A stretch of DNA of 10,101 nt from JBLHRE01 sp047625765 (lineage in GTDB: Bacteria; Bacteroidota; Bacteroidia; Flavobacteriales; JBLHRE01). The stretch spans positions 1 to 10,101 of the forward strand of contig JBLHRE010000060.1 in NCBI GenBank assembly GCA_047625765.1. Reading direction: 5' to 3'. Every line of letters begins with the position of its first letter. The stretch's first letter is position 1. Shown piece by piece: positions 1 through 7,253 of the stretch. Made by a program: the position numbers and the translations under genes. Under the pieces are notes generated by a model, which made no database searches, was not told where the DNA came from, and saw nothing but the letters and a program-made list of their open reading frames with translations.

Positions 1-1
1 T

Positions 2-1216
2 GCTATGGCAGGAGGCGATTATTACATTGCTCAGCTTACTCAAAAAATTACTTCCTCTGCTCACATAGAATTCCATGCTCGAATTATTCTTCAAAAATAT
101 ATTCAGCGAGAGTTGATACGCGTATCCAATACCATTATTCACGAGGCGTACGATGAAACAACTGATGTTTTAGAATTATTAGACAAAGCAGAAAGCAGTT
201 TGTTCGAAGTTGCTAATGGCAACATTAAAAAGAATTTCGAATCTGCTGAAGGTTTGGTACGTCAAGCAATTGATAGAATTACAGCCATTTCAGAAAAAGA
301 AGGTTTGAGTGGTGTTCCTTCTGGTTTTACCAAAGTAGACAAAGTTACTTCTGGCTGGCAAAATTCTGATTTGGTAATTCTTGCTGCACGTCCTGGTATG
401 GGTAAAACAGCATTTGTTTTAAGTATGGCAAGAAACATTGCTGTAGATCACCAAATACCCGTGGCTGTCTTTTCTCTGGAAATGGCATCGGTACAGTTAA
501 TTACGCGTATGATTGCCAGTGAAACTGGCTTGAGTCAAGAAAAACTGCGTAAAGGACAATTAGAACCCTACGAATGGGAACAACTAACGTCTAAAGTGAA
601 AACTTTAGAAACGGCTCCTTTATTCTTAGATGATACTCCTGCCCTTTCTGTTTTCGATCTAAGAGCGAAGTGCCGAAGATTAAAAGCACAACATAATATT
701 GGAATAATAATTATTGACTACCTACAGTTAATGACTGCTGGTGGGAATGGTAATGGAGGGAATCGTGAACAAGAAATCTCTACCATTTCGCGCTCCTTAA
801 AGAGTATTGCAAAAGAATTAGATGTGCCAGTAATTGCACTTTCGCAGCTAAGTCGTGCAGTAGAAACACGTGGAGGAAGTAAACGCCCTATGCTTTCCGA
901 CCTTAGGGAATCTGGAGCAATTGAGCAGGATGCAGATATTGTTTCTTTTATATACAGACCAGAGTATTACGACCTAACAGAATGGGACGATGAAGACCAA
1001 ACCCCTTGTGAAGGACAAGCTGAATTGATAATTGCCAAGCACAGAAACGGTTCTTTAGAAAACGTACGATTGAAATTTGTTGGTCGATTAACAAAATTCG
1101 AAGATCTAGACGATGCCGGCATGGCTGTAGAATTTAGTTCTAAAATGAACGAATCCACCCCAGCCGATGATTATTTTGCAGGAATAGAACCAAACGACAA
1201 CGATGCTCCATTTTAA
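2..1216 (+). CDS. dnaB: Replicative DNA helicase DnaB, 5'-truncated by window edge
   Basis: Hexameric 5'-3' helicase that unwinds DNA at the replication fork and recruits primase. The frame is already open at base 2, so the ATG at 5 is an internal Met: the visible 404 residues lack roughly the first 100 of a ~500-residue family. Numbering from that Met, the end of the N-terminal domain and the linker helix occupy about 1-95 and the RecA-like ATPase domain about 100-375. Walker A is ARPGMGKT (128-135). Walker B is IIIIDYLQL (234-242, with D238). SQLSR (280-284) is the conserved sensor region. KHRNGS (345-350) contains the arginine-finger candidate R347. The tail is short and acidic, ending NDNDAPF. 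No intein or other insertion is present in the Walker A or Walker B regions, where DnaB inteins often sit. The stop overlaps the start of the next gene by 14 nt, so the two are probably translationally coupled. Identification is very secure. Confidence 0.97.
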   Translation, partial: AMAGGDYYIAQLTQKITSSAHIEFHARIILQKYIQRELIRVSNTIIHEAYDETTDVLELLDKAESSLFEVANGNIKKNFESAEGLVRQAIDRITAISEKEGLSGVPSGFTKVDKVTSGWQNSDLVILAARPGMGKTAFVLSMARNIAVDHQIPVAVFSLEMASVQLITRMIASETGLSQEKLRKGQLEPYEWEQLTSKVKTLETAPLFLDDTPALSVFDLRAKCRRLKAQHNIGIIIIDYLQLMTAGGNGNGGNREQEISTISRSLKSIAKELDVPVIALSQLSRAVETRGGSKRPMLSDLRESGAIEQDADIVSFIYRPEYYDLTEWDDEDQTPCEGQAELIIAKHRNGSLENVRLKFVGRLTKFEDLDDAGMAVEFSSKMNESTPADDYFAGIEPNDNDAPF

Positions 1217-2468
1217 AAAATTCATTCTTTCATTGACTATCCTCCTTGCTTGTTTTCAGAGCTTTGGAGCAAAGATTCTTATTCCTATGGACGAGAATCA
1301 AAAAAATCACTTAAAAGCCTATGGCATTGCTTTCTGGGTACTCCAGAACGATTTAAATGTACAATGGCTACTTAATTATCGTGGAGGGAGTTTTATGATA
1401 GACGACTATCCTGATATCAGTAAAGAATGTATCATTAGAGGAGTTAGTTATGAAAAAGTTGCTGATGTACAGGCAGTACAAATTCTCCAAGAAATTTCTC
1501 GTCCAGAAGTAAATATGGATATGGTTATTTTAGAAAAATCTCCAAAAATTGCGGTGTACTCTCCTAAAAACAAATTACCCTGGGACGATGCCGTTACCTT
1601 AGCACTAACCTATGCCGAAATCCCTTATGATATTATCTATGACGATGAAGTATTAGGGAATTTGTTACCCCTTTACGATTGGCTGCATTTACACCATGAA
1701 GATTTTACGGGACAGTACGGACGTTTTTATTCAGCTTATAAAAATGCGCCTTGGTATATCGACCAGCAACAATCATTCGAAGAGTCGGCCAAGGCCGCAG
1801 GATTTGAAAAAGTATCGGAACATAAATTAGCCGTTGCAAAAGAAATTAAAGCATTTGTTGTTGGTGGTGGGTTTATGTTTGCCATGTGTTCTGCCACCGA
1901 CAGTTATGATATAGCCTTGGCTTCTCAAAACACCGACATTTGTGCTTATATGTTCGATGGTGATCCTGCTGATCCTGCCGCACAATCGAAATTAGATTTT
2001 TCGCAGACCATTGCTTTCAAAGATTTTAAATTGGAGTCGAACCCAAATCAATACGAGTTCTCTTCTATAGACGCAACACGAACAAGAAGGCTCACCGAGA
2101 AGAATGATTTCTTTTCGCTATTCGAATTCTCTGCAAAGTGGGATCAAATTCCTTCTATGTTGTGCCAGAATCACACCCAGATCATTCCGGGTTTTATGGG
2201 GCAAACAACTGCATTCTTAAAGAATCAAATCAAATCAGAAGTTTTGATCATGGGTGAAAACAAAGTCGCTTCCGAGGCACGTTATATTCATGGTGAATTG
2301 GGAAAAGGAACTTGGACTTGGTATGGCGGACACGATCCTGAAGATTACTCACACCGTGTAGGCGACCCTCCTACCGACTTAGATTTACACCCCAACTCAC
2401 CTGGATACAGGTTGATACTAAACAATGTCTTATTTCCTGCAGCTCGCAAGAAAAAGCAAAAAACTTAA
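1203..2468 (+). CDS. Secreted GATase-like protein, usually annotated 'asparagine synthetase B'
   Basis: A 421-residue protein matching a Bacteroidota family that databases commonly call asparagine synthetase B. The sequence does not support that name: the N-terminus is a signal peptide (K5-K6, hydrophobic 7-18, then FQSFGA before K24) instead of the Cys2 of a glutamine-hydrolysing AsnB, and no PP-loop synthetase domain is visible. LLAC at 14-17 resembles a lipobox, so a lipoprotein is possible. The body suggests a class I glutamine-amidotransferase-like fold. GGGFMFAMCSATDS (221-234) has a nucleophile-elbow-like C229, and GGHDPED (375-381) offers H377 with nearby acidic residues. A further conserved-looking HHED lies at 164-167. 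The substrate is unknown. It would act in the periplasm or on the outer membrane. The start inside the dnaB stop region is the only ATG giving a signal peptide, and the gene probably shares the dnaB transcript. The family match is firm; the catalytic reading is inference. Confidence 0.85.
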   Translation: MLHFKKFILSLTILLACFQSFGAKILIPMDENQKNHLKAYGIAFWVLQNDLNVQWLLNYRGGSFMIDDYPDISKECIIRGVSYEKVADVQAVQILQEISRPEVNMDMVILEKSPKIAVYSPKNKLPWDDAVTLALTYAEIPYDIIYDDEVLGNLLPLYDWLHLHHEDFTGQYGRFYSAYKNAPWYIDQQQSFEESAKAAGFEKVSEHKLAVAKEIKAFVVGGGFMFAMCSATDSYDIALASQNTDICAYMFDGDPADPAAQSKLDFSQTIAFKDFKLESNPNQYEFSSIDATRTRRLTEKNDFFSLFEFSAKWDQIPSMLCQNHTQIIPGFMGQTTAFLKNQIKSEVLIMGENKVASEARYIHGELGKGTWTWYGGHDPEDYSHRVGDPPTDLDLHPNSPGYRLILNNVLFPAARKKKQKT

Positions 2469-2471
2469 TTG

Positions 2472-2681
2472 ATGGAATTCAAACTAAACGGTCAAGAATA
2501 TATTCAACTCAACAACCTAATAAAGGTGCTTACTTGGATTGAATCTGGAGGTCAGGCCAACCAAGTAATAACACAAGGAATGGTTACTTTAAACGGAGCC
2601 GTAGTGTTGGAAAAAAGAAAGAAAATCCGAGAAAACGATGTTATCGAATTCAACGGAAACTCTGCAAAAGTAATTGCATAA
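2472..2681 (+). CDS. Small S4-domain RNA-binding protein (YbcJ/RlbA-like)
   Basis: A 69-residue protein made almost entirely of one S4 RNA-binding domain (about 10-66). The typical pattern is visible: a first helix YIQLNNLIKVL, then SGGQANQVITQG (25-36), a turn with LNGAVV, and the basic stretch EKRKKIRENDVIEF. Length and architecture match the YbcJ family (also the RlbA/YaaA type), thought to bind structured RNA, probably rRNA or ribosome assembly intermediates. The exact target is not established. I chose the ATG at 2472 over the TTG at 2469, which abuts the preceding stop codon and would only add one Met. The gene lies 3 nt after the GATase-like gene, so it should be co-transcribed with dnaB. 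Its last five codons and TAA stop lie inside the left arm of a perfect inverted repeat, which is unusual. Confidence 0.9.
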   Translation: MEFKLNGQEYIQLNNLIKVLTWIESGGQANQVITQGMVTLNGAVVLEKRKKIRENDVIEFNGNSAKVIA

Positions 2682-2731
2682 AAAAACCCTCTAAGCTCTG
2701 CTTAGAGGGTTTTTTTATGCAATTACTTTTG
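2665..2731. terminator. Bidirectional terminator inside a perfect 32-bp inverted repeat
   Basis: Bases 2665-2696 pair without mismatch with 2700-2731 around a TCT loop (2697-2699). The core resembles a rho-independent terminator in both directions: a 10-bp stem with CCCTCTAAGC (2687-2696), flanked by A7 at 2680-2686 and T7 at 2710-2716. It serves the rightward S4 gene and the leftward PUR-domain gene, which converge here. The pairing continues 15 bp beyond the A/T tracts, through the S4 stop codon (2679-2681) and into its last codons on one side, and to within 5 nt of the PUR stop codon on the other. This is far longer than a usual terminator stem. Confidence 0.93.
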
Positions 2732-2736
2732 ATGTT

Positions 2737-3090
2737 TTAGATATCATCAAAATCTACATCTGTAAAACTTTCTGATTTTGCTATAACCTCTTTTTCTGTT
2801 ACCTCCTCACTATCATTAGAAATAACCTCAGTACCTTTTTCATTAAAGATAAAATCTGTTGCTTCCTTCAACATCTCGTTGAAACCCACAAAGTCCTCTT
2901 TATACAAATAGATCTTGTGCTTCTTGTAGTAGAACGATCCGTCTTCGTTTGTATGTTTTTTACTTTCGGTGATAGTTAGATAATAATCTTCTGCACGCGT
3001 TGCTCTAACATCAAAAAAATACGTTCTTCTTCCAGCTCTCAAGATTTTCGAAAAAATCTCCTCTTGATCTCTATTTTCCTTTCCTTCCAT
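2737..3090 (-). CDS. PUR-family DNA/RNA-binding protein (DUF3276)
   Basis: A small protein of the Bacteroidota DUF3276 family, related to the PUR-alpha fold and to Borrelia BpuR, expected to bind single-stranded nucleic acid. The 117-residue form starts MEGKENRDQEEIFSK. The single PUR repeat is visible as RAGRRTYFFDVRATRAEDYY (18-37), LTITESKK, then YYKKHKIYLYKEDF and FNEMLKEATDFI. The tail from about residue 85 is acidic (SNDSEEVTEKE) and ends DVDFDDI, which is typical of single-strand-binding proteins. A longer frame allows an ATG at 3132, but that ATG lies inside the -7 element of the gene's promoter, and the extra 14 residues (MFVTVSTIANVIGE) do not resemble the family. I therefore place the start at 3090. 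It lies downstream of the ABC exporter in the same direction and may also receive read-through. The regulatory target is unknown. Confidence 0.9.
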   Translation of the reverse strand: MEGKENRDQEEIFSKILRAGRRTYFFDVRATRAEDYYLTITESKKHTNEDGSFYYKKHKIYLYKEDFVGFNEMLKEATDFIFNEKGTEVISNDSEEVTEKEVIAKSESFTDVDFDDI

Positions 3091-3125
3091 TTCGCCTATT
3101 ACATTAGCTATTGTTGATACTGTTA

Positions 3126-3155
3126 CAAACATAAAAAAATATTCATTTCAGCAAA
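3126..3155 (-). promoter_or_regulatory. Bacteroidota-type promoter of the PUR gene
   Basis: On the minus strand, a -33 TTTG (3152-3155) is followed after 18 nt by TATGTTTG (3126-3133), an exact match to the TAnnTTTG -7 consensus of Bacteroidota. The expected transcript start, near 3119, gives a leader of about 30 nt before the ATG at 3090. The ATG at 3132 is within the -7 box and would not be on this transcript. Confidence 0.75.
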
Positions 3156-3181
3156 CCTTTAGCAATATTATCACAAGTAAC

Positions 3182-4966
3182 TCACAATGAGTGCTTACTA
3201 ACCGATTCGTCCTTTAATTGTTGTTGGTACAAATCGCAATAATATCCATTTTCTATCTTCAATAGGTCTGCAGGGCTTCCTTCTTCTATTATTTTCCCCT
3301 CGTCTAATACTATAATATGATCTGCATTTTTCACCGATGATGCCCTATGACTAATAATAAGGGTGGTTCTATTTTTCATCACCTTTTTAAGGTTGTTCAA
3401 AATAGATTCTTCCGTTTCCGTATCTACGGCACTCAAACAATCATCAAAAATTAATATTTGAGGAGTTTTTAAAATTGCTCGCGCAATAGAAACACGTTGT
3501 TTCTGCCCGCCAGACAAAGTAATACCTCGTTCTCCAACCTTGGTATTATACGATTCTGGAAAGTCGATAATATTACTATGTAAATCGGCTCCTTTACTTG
3601 CTGTAATAATTTCTTCTTTGCTTGCACCTGGCTTACCAAAAGCAATATTTTGCTCTATAGAATCTGAAAACAAAAATGCTTCTTGAGGTACATAGCCAAT
3701 AGACTGCCTAACACTGTTTAGGTTTAAGTTTTTTAAATCAATGTTATCAATCATTACCTTACCCGTTTGCGGCTCGTACATTCGCGTTAACAAATAAGCA
3801 ATAGTAGATTTACCCGAACCTGTTTTACCAATAACGGCTAAAGATTTACCTTTTGGGATATGAAATGACACATTCTTTAATGCATGAGAGCCTGTATCTG
3901 GATATGTGAAATTGACATTTTCGAAACGTAAATCACCATCAATTGCACTCTCTTCCTCTACACTGTTTACAATTTCGGGTTCTTGATTTAAAAACTCATT
4001 GATACGTTCTTGAGATGCGGCCGCCCTTTGCACCAAAGAAGTAACCCAACCAATTGCAGCAAATGGCCAAGTAAGTTGGTTGATGAAGATTACAAACATT
4101 GCAATTGCCCCCATGGTTACGGCTCCAGAAATAACTTCCAATCCTCCAATATATATAGTAAAAATGGTACTTATTCCTATCAATAAAATCATCAAAGGAA
4201 AAAACAAGGCATTTGTAGTTGCCAGACTAAGGTTCTTGTCTTTATAATCGATACACTCTTTTTCAAAAGCATCGATAGAATCGTTTTCCCTAACAAAGGA
4301 TTTTATAACACGTATACCAGAAAAAGCCTCTTGCACGAAAGTAGATAAGCCCGAAAGTTGTTTCTGTACTTTTTCGCTTTTTACATTGATAATATTACTG
4401 ACATAATAAATAGTAATAGCCAATACGGGAAGCGGAGCTAAAGTATATAAGGTTAGTTTAACATTGATAAACAACATTGCGGTAACTACCGTAATAATAA
4501 GCACAACCAAATCTATAGTATACATAACTGCCGGCCCCAAATACATTCGAACCCTACCTACGTCTTCACTAATACGGTTCATTAAATCTCCCGTATTGTT
4601 ACGTTTATAAAAGGCTGGCGTTAAGCTTTCGTATTGCCTAAAAATCTCGTTCTTCAAATCAAACTCGATTTCTCTGGACATAACAATTATGGTTTGACGC
4701 TTAAAAAATGTAAACAGCCCTTTTAATAGGGCCACACCAATAAGGTAAAGACCATATTTTAATAAAGTCGATTGCAAGTGAGAGAAATCGTCTAATGCTC
4801 CAGCTTGGTAAGCTTCTACTTGTTCTTTTACAACGTCAAACGACATTCCAACCAATAAAGCCGGGAATACGGCAAAAATATTAGACAAGGCCACAAATAA
4901 AATGCCTAGTAAAAAGCGAAACTTGTACTTAAAAAAGTATTTATTAAGGTGCATTAATGCCTTCAT
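3182..4966 (-). CDS. ABC exporter half-transporter (permease-ATPase fusion)
   Basis: A 594-residue inner-membrane exporter half: an N-terminal six-helix transmembrane domain (about 14-310) fused to a nucleotide-binding domain (about 345-580). This is the usual length for MsbA/MdlA/BmrC-type proteins. Hydrophobic segments are near 16-40, 70-88, 143-168, 170-192, 252-275 and 280-305. ATPase motifs are complete: Walker A GKTGSGKST (380-388), Q-loop Q428, signature LSGGQ (484-488), Walker B ILIFDD (504-509), D-loop SAVD, and H-loop H540. The residue after the Walker B aspartate is D509 where a canonical ATPase has Glu. This matches the degenerate site of heterodimeric exporters such as MdlA, BmrC and TM287. 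No partner half is in the window. The substrate cannot be read from sequence; lipids, peptides or drugs are all possible. The gene is divergent from leucine dehydrogenase and upstream of the PUR gene with a ~50-nt gap. Confidence 0.93.
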   Translation of the reverse strand: MKALMHLNKYFFKYKFRFLLGILFVALSNIFAVFPALLVGMSFDVVKEQVEAYQAGALDDFSHLQSTLLKYGLYLIGVALLKGLFTFFKRQTIIVMSREIEFDLKNEIFRQYESLTPAFYKRNNTGDLMNRISEDVGRVRMYLGPAVMYTIDLVVLIITVVTAMLFINVKLTLYTLAPLPVLAITIYYVSNIINVKSEKVQKQLSGLSTFVQEAFSGIRVIKSFVRENDSIDAFEKECIDYKDKNLSLATTNALFFPLMILLIGISTIFTIYIGGLEVISGAVTMGAIAMFVIFINQLTWPFAAIGWVTSLVQRAAASQERINEFLNQEPEIVNSVEEESAIDGDLRFENVNFTYPDTGSHALKNVSFHIPKGKSLAVIGKTGSGKSTIAYLLTRMYEPQTGKVMIDNIDLKNLNLNSVRQSIGYVPQEAFLFSDSIEQNIAFGKPGASKEEIITASKGADLHSNIIDFPESYNTKVGERGITLSGGQKQRVSIARAILKTPQILIFDDCLSAVDTETEESILNNLKKVMKNRTTLIISHRASSVKNADHIIVLDEGKIIEEGSPADLLKIENGYYCDLYQQQLKDESVSKHSL

Positions 4967-4983
4967 ACAAGGAACAATTCTGT

Positions 4984-5013
4984 TTTGAAATAGCTAAAAA
5001 AAACGTACTTTTG
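4984..5013 (+). promoter_or_regulatory. Bacteroidota-type promoter of leucine dehydrogenase
   Basis: TTTG at 4984-4987 and TACTTTTG at 5006-5013 are separated by 18 nt. Both match the Bacteroidota consensus (TTTG and TAnnTTTG), and the spacing equals that of the PUR-gene promoter. Transcription should begin near 5020, leaving a leader of about 100 nt before the ATG at 5119. This is the best promoter in the window. Confidence 0.8.
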
Positions 5014-5051
5014 CTCGGCTTCTGAAAATCCGAATCTATCAATAGAGTCAC

Positions 5052-5059
5052 CAAAAATA
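5052..5059 (-). promoter_or_regulatory. Candidate -7 element for the ABC exporter
   Basis: On the minus strand this reads TATTTTTG, an exact TAnnTTTG match about 86 nt upstream of the exporter start at 4966. I see no TTTG or TTG at the usual 17-23 nt upstream, so support is one-sided. If it is real, the transcript start falls inside the leader of the divergent leucine dehydrogenase transcript, and the two 5' ends overlap. Confidence 0.4.
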
Positions 5060-5118
5060 GGCATAATACTTCGCTTTCATAGCTCCATATATTCTAATTA
5101 TATATTTAAGATTTAACC

Positions 5119-6195
5119 ATGAATATCATAGAAAAAGATAACAATCTCATCTTCGGATCTATAGGTAGAATGGGCCACGAACAAGTAGCCTTTTGCCACG
5201 ACCAAGAAACTGGTTTAAAGGCAATTATAGCAGTTCATAGCAGCGTTTTAGGGCCTGCGTTAGGTGGTACAAGAATGTGGAACTACCAAAGCGATGCCGA
5301 AGCCATTAACGATGTACTTCGTCTTTCTAGGGGTATGACTTACAAGGCTTCTATTTCCGGATTGAATCTAGGTGGTGGTAAAGCTGTTATTATGGGTGAT
5401 GCACGAAAGGATAAAACCGATGCTTTGATGCGTAAGTTTGGTTCGTTTGTAAATCGTTTAGGAGGTACTTACATTACTGCAGAGGATGTAGGAATGACTA
5501 CACGCGATATGGAATTGGTTAAAATGGAAACCGATTATGTTACTGGAATTCCTGTTGCTATGGGAGGCTCTGGAGACCCTTCTCCTGTTACTGCTTATGG
5601 GGTTTACATGGGCATGAAAGCATCTGCTCATTTCAAATGGGGTAATGACAAATTGGAAGGAAAACGTATTGTGGTGCAAGGAATTGGTAATGTTGGCGAA
5701 AATCTTGTGAAACATTTATCCGAAGAAGGTGCTACCGTTTTTATTAATGACATTAATAAAGAACGTTTACAGCATGTTGCAGAAAAATATGGTGCTACCA
5801 TAATTTCTGCTGACGATGTATATGATATCAAAATGGACATTTATGCTCCATGTGCATTAGGTGCAACAGTAAACTCAGATACACTTAAGCGTTTGTCTTG
5901 CCAGATTATTTCTGGTGCTGCAAACAACCAATTGGCTGACGAAAACATCCATGGTAAAGAAGTTATGGCCAGAGGTATTATCTATGCTCCAGATTTCTTA
6001 ATTAATGCTGGCGGCTTGATTAATGTATACTCTGAGCTAAATGGTTACAATAGAGATAAAGCGCTCGCTCAAGCAGAAAACATCTATAATGTAACACTAG
6101 ACATTTTAGCAAAATCAAAAGCCGAAGGTATTACATCGAACGATGCAGCAACTGAAATTGCTAAGAAACGCATCGCTGAAAAACAAAAAATATAA
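5119..6195 (+). CDS. Leucine dehydrogenase (Glu/Leu/Phe/Val dehydrogenase family)
   Basis: Cytoplasmic NAD-linked enzyme that reversibly deaminates leucine and other branched-chain amino acids to 2-oxo acids, feeding or draining branched-chain fatty-acid and amino-acid pools. The 358-residue length fits leucine dehydrogenases. The substrate domain (about 1-150) shows GPALGGTRM (45-53), K76 in MTYKAS and the catalytic-lysine motif GGGKAV with K88. TAEDVG follows at 120-125. The Rossmann domain has GIGNVG (188-193), and an acidic residue ends the second strand (D211 in FINDIN), which favours NAD over NADP. GAANNQL (266-272) and INAGGLINV (295-303) are further family signatures. Valine or phenylalanine preference cannot be excluded by eye. 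It has its own promoter and terminator, so it looks monocistronic despite its nusB neighbour. Confidence 0.93.
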   Translation: MNIIEKDNNLIFGSIGRMGHEQVAFCHDQETGLKAIIAVHSSVLGPALGGTRMWNYQSDAEAINDVLRLSRGMTYKASISGLNLGGGKAVIMGDARKDKTDALMRKFGSFVNRLGGTYITAEDVGMTTRDMELVKMETDYVTGIPVAMGGSGDPSPVTAYGVYMGMKASAHFKWGNDKLEGKRIVVQGIGNVGENLVKHLSEEGATVFINDINKERLQHVAEKYGATIISADDVYDIKMDIYAPCALGATVNSDTLKRLSCQIISGAANNQLADENIHGKEVMARGIIYAPDFLINAGGLINVYSELNGYNRDKALAQAENIYNVTLDILAKSKAEGITSNDAATEIAKKRIAEKQKI

Positions 6196-6206
6196 ATTTT
6201 TCATAC

Positions 6207-6236
6207 CCGAAACCAAGGTGTTGGTTTCGGTTTTTT
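6207..6236 (+). terminator. Rho-independent terminator after leucine dehydrogenase
   Basis: CCGAAACCAA (6207-6216) pairs perfectly with TTGGTTTCGG (6221-6230) around a GGTG loop, followed by T6 (6231-6236). It begins 12 nt after the stop codon and separates this transcript from nusB, which starts 25 nt further on. Confidence 0.9.
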
Positions 6237-6260
6237 AACTATTCGTTCTTATTCTCTTTT

Positions 6261-7199
6261 ATGCTCAACAGGAGGCACATTCGTCTAAAAGCTATGCAAG
6301 CTTTATATGCACAAACCAGAAATGGCAACAGCGATTTAAGATTGCTAGACCGCGATTTGGAGAATTCTATGGAAAAGACCTATGATCTTTTCTTAACTCA
6401 ATTGCTTATTATAGGTGCTGTGCACACTATGGCAGAGCAAAAAATTGAAGATGGTAAGAACAAAAAACTTCCAAGTGAGGAAGAATTAAATCCAAATACC
6501 AGGTTTATTGATAATGCCGTAATAAAGCAAATCAATCAAAACCCTAAACTTCTGGATTTATTGAAAAGCACTCATTTAGACGAGGATGCCTATCAAAAGA
6601 TTGTTCGAAAAATCTTTAAACAGCTATTAAATAGCCCTGCATACGACAAGTACATGCATGGCCCTGCCCCTGATTTTAACGATCAGAAAAGCTTGGCGAT
6701 TGACCTGTTTGTTGATATAATTGCACCTAACGAGGAGTTACATCAACAATTCGAAGATCAAAACATGCAATGGGTAGATGACCTTTCTGTTGCCAACACT
6801 GCCGTTCTTAATTTTTTGCGTTCATTTAAATCTGATGATTTCTTAAAAATTCCAAAGCTTTTTAAAGATGCAGATGACAAAGCTTTTGGAGCAAGGTTAT
6901 TGCAAATGAGTATTCTTCATCATAAAGAATATGAGGAGATGATTCAAAATCAAACCAAAAACTGGGAACTAGATCGAATTGCGGTGATAGATATTCTATT
7001 AATAAAAATGGCATTGGTGGAAATGATTTATTTCCCTACCATCCCTATTAAAGTATCTATTAATGAGTATATTGAGCTTTCTAAAGATTTTTCTACTGAA
7101 AAAAGTAAGGGGTTTATCAATGGTGTTTTAGATAAATTGGCAGAAAGATTAAAAAATGAAGGTCTTATTAAGAAAACAGGGCGGGGTCTAATAGAATAA
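6261..7199 (+). CDS. nusB: Transcription antitermination factor NusB, long Bacteroidota form
   Basis: NusB binds boxA RNA with NusE (S10) and keeps RNA polymerase antiterminated on rRNA operons. The protein has 312 residues against about 140 for E. coli NusB. The N-terminal helix RRHIRLKAMQALYA (4-17) is the canonical NusB start. The canonical C-terminal half is at about 234-297, with NWELDRIAVIDILLIKMAL, INEYIELSKDFS and KSKGFINGVLDKL. Between them lie about 170-180 residues of mostly helical, charged sequence (KIEDGKNKKLPSEEELNPNT at 61-80, for example). This extended architecture is the normal form in Bacteroidota, so I do not treat it as a fusion artefact. The tail GLIKKTGRGLIE is basic. 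No clear promoter lies between the leucine dehydrogenase terminator and the ATG. It heads the nusB-DUF1573-yajC cluster. Confidence 0.93.
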   Translation: MLNRRHIRLKAMQALYAQTRNGNSDLRLLDRDLENSMEKTYDLFLTQLLIIGAVHTMAEQKIEDGKNKKLPSEEELNPNTRFIDNAVIKQINQNPKLLDLLKSTHLDEDAYQKIVRKIFKQLLNSPAYDKYMHGPAPDFNDQKSLAIDLFVDIIAPNEELHQQFEDQNMQWVDDLSVANTAVLNFLRSFKSDDFLKIPKLFKDADDKAFGARLLQMSILHHKEYEEMIQNQTKNWELDRIAVIDILLIKMALVEMIYFPTIPIKVSINEYIELSKDFSTEKSKGFINGVLDKLAERLKNEGLIKKTGRGLIE

Positions 7200-7253
7200 T
7201 TTTTAAATTCGCGCTTATTCAAACTTAAATCAATTTTAAATTAAATACTACAC

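Noticed and set aside
967..1158. 63-codon antisense frame inside dnaB
   Set aside because: It lies wholly opposite the conserved helicase domain, with no promoter and no recognisable product.
2469..2471. TTG as the start of the S4-domain gene
   Set aside because: It directly abuts the preceding stop codon and is followed at once by an ATG that gives the usual family length.
5087..5103. AT-rich inverted repeat (ATATA/TATAT) in the leucine dehydrogenase leader
   Set aside because: Only about five A-T pairs in a very AT-rich stretch, which is expected by chance.
5458..5840. Two antisense open frames (85 and 70 codons) within leucine dehydrogenase
   Set aside because: They overlap each other and a strongly conserved coding sequence, and their products (His/Ser/Asn-rich) resemble no protein family.
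6261..7199. NusB as a fusion with a novel internal domain
   Set aside because: The ~310-residue form with a long insertion between the first helix and the C-terminal half is the normal Bacteroidota version.
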